Shown: positions 6,086-14,342 of the stretch, in pieces
How positions within the stretch are numbered: position 1 is the stretch's first letter
How the letters are laid out: every line of letters begins with the position of its first letter
DNA from: Candidatus Hydrogenedens sp.
GTDB lineage: Bacteria; Hydrogenedentota; Hydrogenedentia; Hydrogenedentales; Hydrogenedentaceae
Direction: 5' to 3'
NCBI GenBank assembly: GCA_035378955.1
Contig: DAOSUS010000064.1
Location: forward strand, 1-17,140
Length of the DNA stretch: 17,140 bases
Made by a program: the position numbers and the translations under genes
Notes under the pieces: model-generated
The model's input: only the letters and a program-made list of their open reading frames with translations
Told to the model about the DNA's origin: nothing
The model's database searches: none

Positions 6086-7555
6086 ATGGTTCGAACACGA
6101 ATAGCACCTTCTCCATCTGGTTTTTTGCATATAGGCACATCAAAAACGGCTTTGTATAACTGGCTTTTTGCTCGAAAGAATAATGGAACCTTCATTTTGC
6201 GTTTAGAGGACACCGACGCGGAAAGAACAGATGAACAGTATGTTCAAGGTATGTGTGAAGGTTTTAAGTGGTTAGGGATTGATTGGGATGAGGGACCTCC
6301 TTTTGGTGATGTTCCAGAAAAAGGGAATTACGGACCTTATCGTCAAAGTCAGAGAAAAGAACTTTATAAAAAAATGGCATACCAACTTTTAGAACAGGGT
6401 AAAGCCTATAAGTGTTTCTGTTCTAAGGAAAGTCTGGAATCGTACAAAGATGAAACAGGAAACCTGTATTACCCGGGATTTTGTAGAAATTTAACACCGG
6501 AACAAATTCGTGAGAAAGGTAATGCCCCTTATGTTATTCGTTTCCGTGTGCCTGAAGGTGAAACAGTTGTCAATGACCTTATTCAAGGAACAGTTGTTTT
6601 TAAAAATAGTCAATATGATGATTTTATTATTCTCCGTGCCAATGGGGACCCTGTGTTTCATCTTGCAGTTGTTGTAGATGATATTACTATGAAAATAACT
6701 CATGTTATCCGCGGCGATGACCATTTAACAAACACACCTCGTCATATTATGCTTTTTAATGCTTTAGATGCACCTCTACCTCACTATGCTCATCATCCAT
6801 TGGTCCACGATGAACAAGGGCGAAAATACAGTAAAAGGCTTCATGGTGCCAATGTATTAGACTGGCGCGATGACGGTTATTTACCTGAAGCCATTTTAAA
6901 TTATGTGGCACTTTTAGGTTGGACTTCTGAAGAGGAAAATCGTGAATTTTTTACGATACCTGACCTCATTGAACATTTTTCAATCGAACGAATTAATAAG
7001 TCGTCTGCCCGATTTGACCGTAAAAAGTTAGAATGGCTCAATGGCTTGCATATTCGCAATTTACCCGTTGAAAATCTACGAGACCGACTTATCCCTATAC
7101 TTGAAAAACACGGTTTTGATACATCCTCGAAAAGCAAGGAATGGTTGACCAAACTTGCTCAAATCTGTCAGGAAAAGTTGCCTACTCTGAACCGCATTGT
7201 TTTCCTTTCCGACTTCTTCTTTAAAGATTTTGACACCTATGAACCGGAAGCCGAGGCAAAACTATGGAAAGCACCTGAAATCACCATAAATTACCTAAAA
7301 AATATTCAAAATAAACTATCCTCGGTATCTATATGGGAACATGACCCATTAAAAAAGGCTTTTGAGGAAGTTTGTGCTGAACTGAATTTGAAATTAGGAG
7401 CATTGGTAAATCCTACTCGACTTGCACTTACGGGTAAATCCGTAGGTCCGGGATTTTTTGAACTTGTAGAATTATTAGGAAAAGAAAAAACTTTGGAACG
7501 ACTTTCCAGAGCCATTGAATATTTACATAACAAAGGAGGTATAAACTGTGAGTAA
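6086..7555 (+). CDS. gltX: Glutamyl-tRNA synthetase (class I)
   Basis: The 489-residue cytoplasmic enzyme charges tRNA(Glu) with glutamate. The class I HIGH signature appears as SPSGFLHIGT (residues 9-18). The KMSKS loop is KYSKR (247-251), followed by HGA and YLPEAILNYVALLGW, typical of bacterial GluRS. C110, C112 and C133 form the usual zinc-site remnant of the acceptor-binding insertion. The C-terminal third is the anticodon-binding helical domain, ending TLERLSRAIEYL. Length is normal. The ATG has AAGGA at 6076-6080. Its last 8 bp overlap the GTG of the next gene, suggesting coupled translation. It could be a non-discriminating enzyme; this cannot be told from the sequence here. Confidence 0.97.
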   Translation: MVRTRIAPSPSGFLHIGTSKTALYNWLFARKNNGTFILRLEDTDAERTDEQYVQGMCEGFKWLGIDWDEGPPFGDVPEKGNYGPYRQSQRKELYKKMAYQLLEQGKAYKCFCSKESLESYKDETGNLYYPGFCRNLTPEQIREKGNAPYVIRFRVPEGETVVNDLIQGTVVFKNSQYDDFIILRANGDPVFHLAVVVDDITMKITHVIRGDDHLTNTPRHIMLFNALDAPLPHYAHHPLVHDEQGRKYSKRLHGANVLDWRDDGYLPEAILNYVALLGWTSEEENREFFTIPDLIEHFSIERINKSSARFDRKKLEWLNGLHIRNLPVENLRDRLIPILEKHGFDTSSKSKEWLTKLAQICQEKLPTLNRIVFLSDFFFKDFDTYEPEAEAKLWKAPEITINYLKNIQNKLSSVSIWEHDPLKKAFEEVCAELNLKLGALVNPTRLALTGKSVGPGFFELVELLGKEKTLERLSRAIEYLHNKGGINCE

Positions 7556-8525
7556 ATATATCGTTGGTGTTGATTTAGGTGGCACAAATATAAAATCCGC
7601 CATTGTTTCAGAAGAAAAGAAAATTATTGTAAAGACAAGTGTCCCTACCCCAACGCAGGAAGGACCTAAAGCCATCATGGATGCTATGGCAAATGTGGTG
7701 CAAGAGTTAATGAATAAGGAAGGCATAACCAATCAAGATATTTTAGCCGTTGGCATTGGTGCACCGGGTCCCATGAATTGGCAAACAGGTATTGTGTATA
7801 GCCCACCTAATCTTCCCGGTTGGCATAATGTTCCGTTAGCCGATGAAATGAAAAAACGATTGAATGTCCCTTGTTATATTGAAAATGATGCCAATGCCGC
7901 ATGTTTCGGTGAATACTGGTTAGGTGCTGGGCAAGGTTGTGATTGTATTGCAGTGCTAACTTTAGGCACAGGAGTAGGCGGTGGTATTGTTGTTTTCAAA
8001 AAGCTGTTACGCGGAATTGATGGAACAGCAGGCGAATTAGGGCACTTGAAAGTTCAGAGAGAGGGTAGATTATGTGGTTGTGGGTCAAAAGGTTGTCTGG
8101 AAGCATACGCTTCTGTGACAGGAATGGTGCGAACGGCACAAGAAGAAATTGAAAAAGGTAAAAAAACAATCCTGACAGAAATGTGCAATAACAATATTCA
8201 TGCCATCACAGGGAAAATGATTTTCCAAGCAGTTGAAAAAGGGGATGTTCTTGCCAAAGAAGTTTTTAATGAAACTGCAATATGGCTCGGTTTGGGAATT
8301 GCCAGTATCGTAAACATGTTAAATCCGGAAAGGGTAATTCTTTGCGGAGGAATGATAGCTGCTGGAGATATTTTATTTAATCCCGTTCGTGAAACAGTTA
8401 TGAAAAATGCTTTTGAAGTTCCGGCAAAAAGATGTGAAATTGTCCCTGCAGGTTTAGGTGAAGATAGCGGCGTAATTGGATGTGCTGGTTGTGCCTTAAC
8501 ACGATATTACGAAGAACATAAATAA
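7548..8525 (+). CDS. ROK-family sugar kinase, probable glucokinase
   Basis: The 325-residue protein would phosphorylate glucose or a related sugar with ATP in the cytoplasm. Seen: the N-terminal phosphate loop VGVDLGGTNIK (D9), GAPGPM, the catalytic IENDANAACFGE (N113, D114), the second phosphate loop LTLGTGVGGG, and the ROK zinc signature GELGH..CGCGSKGCLEA with H166, C176, C178 and C183. There is no N-terminal helix-turn-helix, so it is a kinase and not a NagC/XylR-type repressor. The GTG start has AAAGGAGGT at 7532-7540, 7 bp upstream, inside the end of gltX. Glucose is the commonest substrate of such proteins; N-acetylmannosamine or fructose are alternatives. Confidence 0.9.
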   Translation: MSKYIVGVDLGGTNIKSAIVSEEKKIIVKTSVPTPTQEGPKAIMDAMANVVQELMNKEGITNQDILAVGIGAPGPMNWQTGIVYSPPNLPGWHNVPLADEMKKRLNVPCYIENDANAACFGEYWLGAGQGCDCIAVLTLGTGVGGGIVVFKKLLRGIDGTAGELGHLKVQREGRLCGCGSKGCLEAYASVTGMVRTAQEEIEKGKKTILTEMCNNNIHAITGKMIFQAVEKGDVLAKEVFNETAIWLGLGIASIVNMLNPERVILCGGMIAAGDILFNPVRETVMKNAFEVPAKRCEIVPAGLGEDSGVIGCAGCALTRYYEEHK

Positions 8526-8532
8526 TTGCTCT

Positions 8533-9558
8533 ATGTTTCTTACAGTTACTCCAAATCCTTGCATTGATAAAACAATCTTTATTTCCAAATTTAAGCCCGG
8601 CGATAGAGTTCGCTCTAACAAATATACACAAATATCTGGCGGAAAAGGGAACAATGTTGCCCGCGTTTTAGTTACACTTGGCTTTCAGGCAGGGGCTTTA
8701 TTATGGGTTGGCGGTTATACAGGTAAGCAAGTAGTTAAAATGCTACAAGAAAATGATAAAGTGAAATGTTTCCCTGTATGGACAGAGATACCCACAAGGA
8801 CAATCACTACCATTTTAGAAGAAGAAAACGGAAGACAAACTGCTTTTTTCGAGCCCGGACCTCGAATATCCCCACAGGAATATAATAATTTTATCCAGAC
8901 ATTTAATAAGGTTATATCTTCTTATAAAATACCGATTGTTGTTCTTTCTGGAACCGTTCCTGACCCTAAAGTAGCCTTTTTATATCAGGATTTAATTCAG
9001 ATAGCGAATAAGCAGGGAATAAAAGTTATTCTTGACACTTATGGAAATGAATTTTCTGAAGGAATCAAAAGCAATCCTTATATGGTTAAACCCAATGTAG
9101 AGGAATTAACTAAATTTTTAAATGCCGACTTGAAGGATATAAATTCGCGAATAGGAGCTATTCAATACTTACACAAAAAGCATAAAATTCCCTGTGTTGT
9201 TTTATCTATGGGGCGTGAGGGGGCGCTTGTCTGTTGGGATAATACCTATATTCATATAATTCCACCAAAAATCAAAGAAATAAATCCCGTAGGGTCTGGA
9301 GATGCCCTTGTTGCCGGCTTTACAATTGGTTTATATAAAGGATTTTCTATTGAAGATACAGGAAGATTAGGTGTAGCATTAGGCACTTCCAACGCTATGA
9401 CGTGGGACATAGGAAAATTTGAAATAAGAGATTTAATCAATATCTACGAACAAATAAAAATATACAAAATCAATCCCATAAATAATCAGAAAGTCCAATA
9501 CAAAGAGCATACACCTCTGCCTGTTCTTCTCCCAAAGTTAAAAAATTCTTCTCTGTAG
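8533..9558 (+). CDS. PfkB-family hexose kinase, 1-phosphofructokinase type
   Basis: The 341-residue ribokinase-fold enzyme probably phosphorylates a sugar phosphate (fructose-1-P, fructose-6-P or tagatose-6-P). Seen: the start FLTVTPNPCID, sugar-binding GGKGNNVARVL (36-46), KPNVEEL (186-192) and the PfkB signature NPVGSGDALVAG (251-262) with catalytic base D257. The family fold ends near residue 310; the last 30 or so residues are read from antisense lpxK sequence and look like stop-loss run-on, ending at the only TAG stop among the intact genes. It starts 7 bp after the ROK kinase with no obvious ribosome site, so it probably relies on coupling. Together with the ROK kinase it suggests a glycolytic pair. 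The exact substrate is not determined. Confidence 0.88.
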   Translation: MFLTVTPNPCIDKTIFISKFKPGDRVRSNKYTQISGGKGNNVARVLVTLGFQAGALLWVGGYTGKQVVKMLQENDKVKCFPVWTEIPTRTITTILEEENGRQTAFFEPGPRISPQEYNNFIQTFNKVISSYKIPIVVLSGTVPDPKVAFLYQDLIQIANKQGIKVILDTYGNEFSEGIKSNPYMVKPNVEELTKFLNADLKDINSRIGAIQYLHKKHKIPCVVLSMGREGALVCWDNTYIHIIPPKIKEINPVGSGDALVAGFTIGLYKGFSIEDTGRLGVALGTSNAMTWDIGKFEIRDLINIYEQIKIYKINPINNQKVQYKEHTPLPVLLPKLKNSSL

Positions 9559-10540
9559 TCAAGATAACTCGCTCTCCTTTTAATATTTTATTCGGTATAG
9601 GTGTATGGTCGCGATATATATAGACATTCTTAATATTAATTTGTTGTTGTTCTAACATATTCAAAAAGGAATTGGGACTTCCTATCGCACAGAAGACATC
9701 TACATCCTTACCTCTGAAGTAATCCACAGGAAATTGATTTGAAGAATTTATTTTTTTCCAATATAACGGTTTATAGTATATCCATCGCATCTTTTTCTCG
9801 GGAAACATATCTTTCAGAAAATTTTTTAACTTTTCCAATCCTTCTTTGGGTACCAGGTCGCAATGTGTTATCCATATTTCCGTTGCTCTATGCATAGCAT
9901 TTATGGGTTCTCTTAAAATACCCGCGGGAAAAATAAGTCCATTACCCCACGGATTTAAGGCACTTATCAATAATATATTTTCGTTGCGCCCTAACATTAA
10001 GTATTGATAAGCATCGTCAAGTATGACAATATCAAATCCCCGTCGTTCTGCCCATTTCACGGCTCTTATACGGTTTGGGTCTTTAATTACATGAATACCG
10101 TGCAAACGATATAATATCAACGAAAGTTCATCCCCTAACACTCTATAAGCTTTATTCCAAGACAATATAGTTTCTTTTTGTGGTATATCATCTTTTTCGG
10201 ATTTATATTTTCGGATACAAACTTTTCCTTCCTGAAAAATACCTTCAACAATACCTTGAAATTTTTCGGCTTTGTATCCGCGGCTAATTACACAAACCTT
10301 TTTCTTGTTATCTTCCTGTTCCTTTTCCGCCCGTTCTATAACTGCAGGTGTTTTTCCAACCCCTCCAACTGTGATACCCCCAAAACTTACTGTATATATC
10401 GTAGGTGTATATACTGTTCTCTTTGAACGAACCCATATTCCCCACCTCTGGAAATAACTTAAACCTTTTAACAAAGGTTGTAAAATCGGTGGCGGTCCTT
10501 GCTCCCTGTAAAGATATGTTTCAAAAATTGGCTTTTTCAT
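9470..10540 (-). CDS. lpxK: Tetraacyldisaccharide 4'-kinase (lipid A biosynthesis)
   Basis: LpxK phosphorylates the 4' position of the lipid A disaccharide precursor at the inner membrane; its presence implies an outer membrane. From the chosen start it has 356 residues. Seen: the N-terminal segment before the P-loop (59-65, GGVGKTP within GGITVGGVGKTP), VISRGY, VLGDE, VILDDAYQY (DD at 175-176), GNGLIFPAGILRE, then FCAIGSPNSF, RDHTPIP and TTEKNFL. Most LpxK proteins have DDGxQH where this one has DDAYQY, so the usual His is Tyr. A longer frame opens with GTG at 10576, but that codon lies in the ilvC terminator stem, so the ATG at 10540 is preferred, although its ribosome site is weak. The 3' end overlaps the PfkB kinase by 89 bp. 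Confidence 0.9.
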   Translation of the reverse strand: MKKPIFETYLYREQGPPPILQPLLKGLSYFQRWGIWVRSKRTVYTPTIYTVSFGGITVGGVGKTPAVIERAEKEQEDNKKKVCVISRGYKAEKFQGIVEGIFQEGKVCIRKYKSEKDDIPQKETILSWNKAYRVLGDELSLILYRLHGIHVIKDPNRIRAVKWAERRGFDIVILDDAYQYLMLGRNENILLISALNPWGNGLIFPAGILREPINAMHRATEIWITHCDLVPKEGLEKLKNFLKDMFPEKKMRWIYYKPLYWKKINSSNQFPVDYFRGKDVDVFCAIGSPNSFLNMLEQQQINIKNVYIYRDHTPIPNKILKGERVILTTEKNFLTLGEEQAEVYALCIGLSDYLWD

Positions 10541-10554
10541 AATAACATCATTAC

Positions 10555-10585
10555 AAAAAAGTCCGGGAAGTTTCACTTCCCGGAC
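10555..10585 (-). terminator. ilvC intrinsic terminator
   Basis: GTCCGGGAAG and CTTCCCGGAC (10561-10570 and 10576-10585) form a perfect 10-bp stem with a 5-nt loop. On the minus strand six T follow (10555-10560). It lies 27 bp after the ilvC stop and before the lpxK ATG, so lpxK depends on read-through or on a weak local promoter. The plus strand has no T-tract. Confidence 0.93.
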
Positions 10586-10612
10586 ATAATTATCAACACG
10601 CAGGTATTTAAA

Positions 10613-11710
10613 TTAATAATTGGTTCTTCCCTGCGTCCCAACTTTTGACTTAATCTGCTTACTTGTAGGTTCTTTAGGTCTTAATTCACGACATGCTTTC
10701 CCAGCAAGCCACATTTCACTATTTGCCATTTCTGCGAGTTCTTTTTGCAATTCCTGTTTATAATTAGGATTGCCCAGCGATTTTAATACGCGTTTCGTTT
10801 CCGCCCCTTCCTTCACGCGTTTATATAACTCACGGAACACAGGAAGTGTTGCTTTCTTAAATTTAGGTTTCCAATCCAAAGCACCGCGTTGTGCTGTAGC
10901 AGAACAATTCTGATACATCCAATCCATTCCGTTCTCATCAACGAGACGAATTAAACTCTGGGTAAGTTCTTCTACTGTTTCATTGAAAGCCTCACTGGGA
11001 GTATGTCCATTCTCACGCAACACCTGATATTGGGCTTCCATAATACCTGCAAGGGCTCCCATTAAAACACCTCTTTCTCCTGTCAAATCACTGTATACTT
11101 CATTTTCGAATGTTGTCGGGAATAAGAAACCCGAACCAATGCCAATACCCAGTGCTAAACAGCGTTCCAATGCCCTACCGGTATAATCTTGGGCAACAGC
11201 ATAACTGGAATTAATACCGGCACCACTTAAGAAATTTCTACGGACAGAGGTACCTGAACCTTTCGGAGCGACCATAATAACATCTACATAATCAGGTGGA
11301 ATTACTTTTGTTAAATTCTTATATACAATAGAAAAACCATGAGAGAAATACAATGCGTCTCCAGGTTTTAAATGTTTCTTTACATTAGGCCAGATGGCTT
11401 TTTGTGCTGCATCGGAAACTAACAATTGAATAATTGTTCCTTTTTCACAAGCTTCTTCTATATCAAATAAAGTTTTACCGGGCTTCCAGCCATCTTTTAC
11501 TGCACGGTCCCAATCGGATTTAAAATTTGGATCCTGACCTATAATTACATTGAAACCGTTATCACGCAAATTCAAACTCTGCGCCGGTCCTTGGACACCA
11601 TACCCGATAACAGCAATTACTTCATTCTTTAATACTTTCCTTGCCTTTGCCATAGGAAATTCTTTTCGTGTTATCACTTCTTCTTTTGTCCCACCAAAAT
11701 CAATAAGCAT
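10613..11710 (-). CDS. ilvC: Ketol-acid reductoisomerase
   Basis: The 365-residue enzyme converts acetolactate and acetohydroxybutyrate to dihydroxy acids with NAD(P)H in valine, leucine and isoleucine synthesis. Seen: Rossmann loop AVIGYGVQGPAQ (33-44), HGFSIVY, APKGSGTSVRR, the Mg-binding D208 and E212 in ENEVYSDLTGERG, E244 and E248 in FNETVEELTQ, and S270 in MYQNCSATAQRGALDW. The wording (LNLRDNGFNVIIGQ, NGMDWMYQNCS, ELRP near the end) resembles the Bacteroidetes/fungal KARI group rather than the short class I proteobacterial form. A polar tail of about 18 residues after ELRP is extra. The ribosome site is AAGGAG (11718-11723), 7 bp from the ATG. It is monocistronic, with its own terminator. 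Confidence 0.96.
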   Translation of the reverse strand: MLIDFGGTKEEVITRKEFPMAKARKVLKNEVIAVIGYGVQGPAQSLNLRDNGFNVIIGQDPNFKSDWDRAVKDGWKPGKTLFDIEEACEKGTIIQLLVSDAAQKAIWPNVKKHLKPGDALYFSHGFSIVYKNLTKVIPPDYVDVIMVAPKGSGTSVRRNFLSGAGINSSYAVAQDYTGRALERCLALGIGIGSGFLFPTTFENEVYSDLTGERGVLMGALAGIMEAQYQVLRENGHTPSEAFNETVEELTQSLIRLVDENGMDWMYQNCSATAQRGALDWKPKFKKATLPVFRELYKRVKEGAETKRVLKSLGNPNYKQELQKELAEMANSEMWLAGKACRELRPKEPTSKQIKSKVGTQGRTNY

Positions 11711-11829
11711 TGAAATACTCCTTCTTTTAAGGTTAATGTTTATTTAGAAATTGCATTTTAAATTGCATAAACACCCAACATTATAATATTTTATCGCTTA
11801 AACATATTAAATTACAAAAGCAAACATTT
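11711..11829. promoter_or_regulatory. Divergent intergenic region between ilvC and the glycosyltransferases
   Basis: This 119-bp gap must hold promoters for both directions. The symmetric ATTATAAT at 11780-11787 gives TATAAT on both strands (plus 11782-11787, minus 11780-11785). I see no well-spaced -35 for either. AATTGCA occurs twice (11750-11756 if the preceding A is counted, and 11761-11767), a possible short direct repeat. Confidence 0.35.
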
Positions 11830-12987
11830 ATGTATAACTTATCTGATTTAAAAAATTTATCCGTAGCCATTGACATCACCCCATTACGAGGGGAAAAGAC
11901 AGGTATCGGTAATTATGTTCATTATACACTTAAATATTTATTATCAGAATACAATGACTTGCAAATAAATGGGTTTTCTTTTGGTCTTCACCAATTTCAA
12001 AAAGATTCTCACGAAATAGTAAAAAAATTACACAGAAATAGACATATTCCCATCCCTACAAGAGTATTATATAAATGGTGGAAACACTTTAATTATCCAC
12101 GAATAGACTACTTTTTGAAAGATATTTCCATTCTTCATTTTACAAACTATTATCTTCCACCAATCCAAAATAAAAACACAGTCTTATCCATTTATGATTT
12201 ATCGTTTTTAACCAATCCTCAATGGGTCAGTCCTCAAATCATAAACTTATTCAAACCCTTTATTTTAAGTTCTGCTCAAAGAGCTACTCATATTATTACT
12301 TGTTCAAAAAGAAGTAAAAAGGATATAGAGGCGTTATTAGGTATTTCATCTCAAAAAATATCTGTCGCATATCCTGGTTTTGACGACACTATTTTTCTCC
12401 CAATAGATAAAGAAAAAGCCCAAAATTATTTAGAAAAACACTACCATATATCACCTCCTTTCATTCTCTTTGTTGGCACTATTGAAGAAAGAAAAAATAT
12501 AACAGGGTTACTTAATATCTATGAAAAGATACATCGTCAGATTCCTCATAAACTTGTTCTAATAGGGAAAAAAGGATTTTATGCAGATAAAATTCTATTA
12601 AAAATTCAAAAGTTAGAATGTTCTGATAAAATTGTTTATTTAAATTACATACAAGACCATACTGAGTTAAAATGGTTTTACAACTCTGCGGATTTATTTG
12701 TATTCCCCAGTTTTGATGAAGGTTTTGGAATTCCACCTCTCGAAGCCATGGCTTGTGGTTGCCCAACAATCGTTTCTAATCAAGGGGCTTTGCCTGAAGT
12801 TGTTGGAACCAGAGGTATTACAATAAACCCTCAGGATATAGATAGTTTTGCAGAAATAATACTCAATATTTTATCTGACAAAAAAATGCTAAATGATATG
12901 GTATCAAACAGTATTTTGCAGGCTAAAAATTTTAGTTGGATAAAAACGGCTGAATCTCATTTTAAAGTTTATAAAGAATTAGGATAA
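11830..12987 (+). CDS. GT4-family glycosyltransferase (first of pair)
   Basis: The 385-residue GT-B enzyme would transfer a sugar from a nucleotide donor to a glycan or lipid acceptor at the cytoplasmic face. The N-terminal acceptor domain has AIDITPLRGEKTGIGNY, fitting the G-rich loop of this group. The C-terminal donor domain has FVGTIEERKN (near 213) and the EX7E motif EGFGIPPLE (E297 and E305), then GCPTIVSNQGALPEV. No signal peptide or membrane helix is evident. The ATG has no clear ribosome site. The next gene starts 2 bp after its stop and is a paralogue. Mannosyl- or rhamnosyltransferase activity in O-antigen or exopolysaccharide synthesis is likely but not provable here. Confidence 0.9.
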   Translation: MYNLSDLKNLSVAIDITPLRGEKTGIGNYVHYTLKYLLSEYNDLQINGFSFGLHQFQKDSHEIVKKLHRNRHIPIPTRVLYKWWKHFNYPRIDYFLKDISILHFTNYYLPPIQNKNTVLSIYDLSFLTNPQWVSPQIINLFKPFILSSAQRATHIITCSKRSKKDIEALLGISSQKISVAYPGFDDTIFLPIDKEKAQNYLEKHYHISPPFILFVGTIEERKNITGLLNIYEKIHRQIPHKLVLIGKKGFYADKILLKIQKLECSDKIVYLNYIQDHTELKWFYNSADLFVFPSFDEGFGIPPLEAMACGCPTIVSNQGALPEVVGTRGITINPQDIDSFAEIILNILSDKKMLNDMVSNSILQAKNFSWIKTAESHFKVYKELG

Positions 12988-12989
12988 AT

Positions 12990-14093
12990 ATGACACGCAT
13001 TTTATTAAACGGTTTTCAGATAGGCAATTTAAGCGGAACAGGAAGATATACCGAAGAACTAATAAAGGCTCTCATCAATATTCCTGAAGAACTACAAATA
13101 TTACTTCCTTCCTCAAGACCTTTATCTGTATCATCTGACAAATTATCTATTCTACCTCTACCCAATAATAGATATATCACAAGATTTATTCAATTCTTCC
13201 TTTTAAAAAAGTATTTCAAAGAATTTCAACCCGATATTGTTCATTATCCCGCAACTTATGGATACAAATTAGGGAATGTCCCTCATATTACAACGGTTCA
13301 TGACCTCGCTTTTTTAGAAAATCCACACTGGTTTCCAATCCATTATCAATGGTTCTATAAAAAAAGAGTTGAGGAAACAATAAAATTCTCTCATCGGATT
13401 ATTACCGATTCCTTTTTTTCTGCAAAAGAAATACAAAAGCATTACAGCATTAATAAAGATAAGATTGATGTAATATACCTTGGGATAAATGATTTCTTTA
13501 AACCCCAGACAAAAGAACAAATAGAAACGATTAAGAATAAATATAATCTTCCTCAAAAATATATCTTATATGCTGGCACATTAGAACCCCGAAAAAATAT
13601 TCCATCTCTGATTGAAGCATGGTCAAACATTGCAAATAAAATTGATAATGACCTCGTTATTATCGGACGAACAGGCTGGAAAACAGATACTATTGAACAA
13701 TCCATAAATAAATCAAAGTATAAAGAACGAATTCATAGATTGGGGTATATCTCAGACGAAGATTTATCCGTTATTATAAGTGGAGCAGATATTTTTATCT
13801 ATCTAAGTTTTTACGAAGGTTTTGGCTTACCACCTCTTGAAGCAATGAGTTGCGGGACGCCCGTAATTGCTTCTAATTGTGGTAGTCTTCATGAGATACT
13901 TGGTGATAAAGCTGTGTTGGTTGACCCTTATAATATTCAGCATATTGCTGAAGCAATCTACTACCTATGTGAAGACAGTACCAAAAGACAGGAATTAAGT
14001 CAAAACGGTATCGTCTACACTAACAATTTTACATGGCAAAAGACCGCTCAAAAAACGCTTGAGATATATAAAAAGTGTTTAGACCCATATTGA
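12990..14093 (+). CDS. GT4-family glycosyltransferase (second of pair)
   Basis: This 367-residue GT-B enzyme is paralogous to the upstream gene. Seen: an N-terminal loop NLSGTGRYTEELIKAL, TTVHDLAFLENPHWF matching the neighbour's SIYDLSFLTNPQWV, AGTLEPRKN (from about 195), the EX7E motif EGFGLPPLE (E276, E284) and GTPVIASNCGSLHEIL. The 2-bp gap from the first gene, with AGGA inside that gene's end, indicates tight coupling. The two enzymes probably add successive sugars to one surface polysaccharide. Donor and acceptor are unknown. A small membrane-protein gene follows 12 bp later. Confidence 0.9.
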   Translation: MTRILLNGFQIGNLSGTGRYTEELIKALINIPEELQILLPSSRPLSVSSDKLSILPLPNNRYITRFIQFFLLKKYFKEFQPDIVHYPATYGYKLGNVPHITTVHDLAFLENPHWFPIHYQWFYKKRVEETIKFSHRIITDSFFSAKEIQKHYSINKDKIDVIYLGINDFFKPQTKEQIETIKNKYNLPQKYILYAGTLEPRKNIPSLIEAWSNIANKIDNDLVIIGRTGWKTDTIEQSINKSKYKERIHRLGYISDEDLSVIISGADIFIYLSFYEGFGLPPLEAMSCGTPVIASNCGSLHEILGDKAVLVDPYNIQHIAEAIYYLCEDSTKRQELSQNGIVYTNNFTWQKTAQKTLEIYKKCLDPY

Positions 14094-14105
14094 TGGAGGT
14101 CGGAA

Positions 14106-14342
14106 ATGGAAAACCTTGCAAAATACTTTTTTACCTTTGGGCTTATATTCCTATTCATCGGAGGAATAATCTGGTTCTCTAATTTCCTGCCCTTCAAATT
14201 AGGAAAACTTCCCGGAGATATAAATCTTGAATAGGAGAAAGGAAAATTTTATTTTCCAGTAACCACTTCTATCATTTTGAGTTTAATACTTACTGTCATT
14301 ATCAATCTTATCATATTTGCTTTAAGTTTATTCCATCGCTGA
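14106..14342 (+). pseudogene. DUF2905-type small membrane protein interrupted by in-frame TAG
   Basis: The open part (14106-14234) encodes 42 residues: a transmembrane helix (FGLIFLFIGGIIWF) and the family's RLPGDI-like motif KLGKLPGDINLE. A TAG at 14232-14234 follows. The same frame then continues EKGKFYFPVTTSIILSLIL and a second hydrophobic helix to a TGA at 14340-14342. This is the normal second half of DUF2905 proteins, with FYFP at the expected distance, so TAG occupies a position normally held by a basic residue. The ribosome site GGAGG (14095-14099) is strong. The end overlaps the HAD gene by 15 bp. It may be a recent pseudogene, a sequencing error or a read-through gene. The function of DUF2905 is unknown. 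Confidence 0.7.

Noticed and set aside
6491..7732. Several 69-93 codon minus-strand frames within gltX and the ROK gene
   Set aside because: They are antisense shadows of strongly conserved genes and have no recognisable domain.
14241..14257. Hairpin as the terminator of the glycosyltransferase operon
   Set aside because: Only a 7-bp AT-rich stem with no following T-run; it lies in sequence that matches DUF2905 codons.
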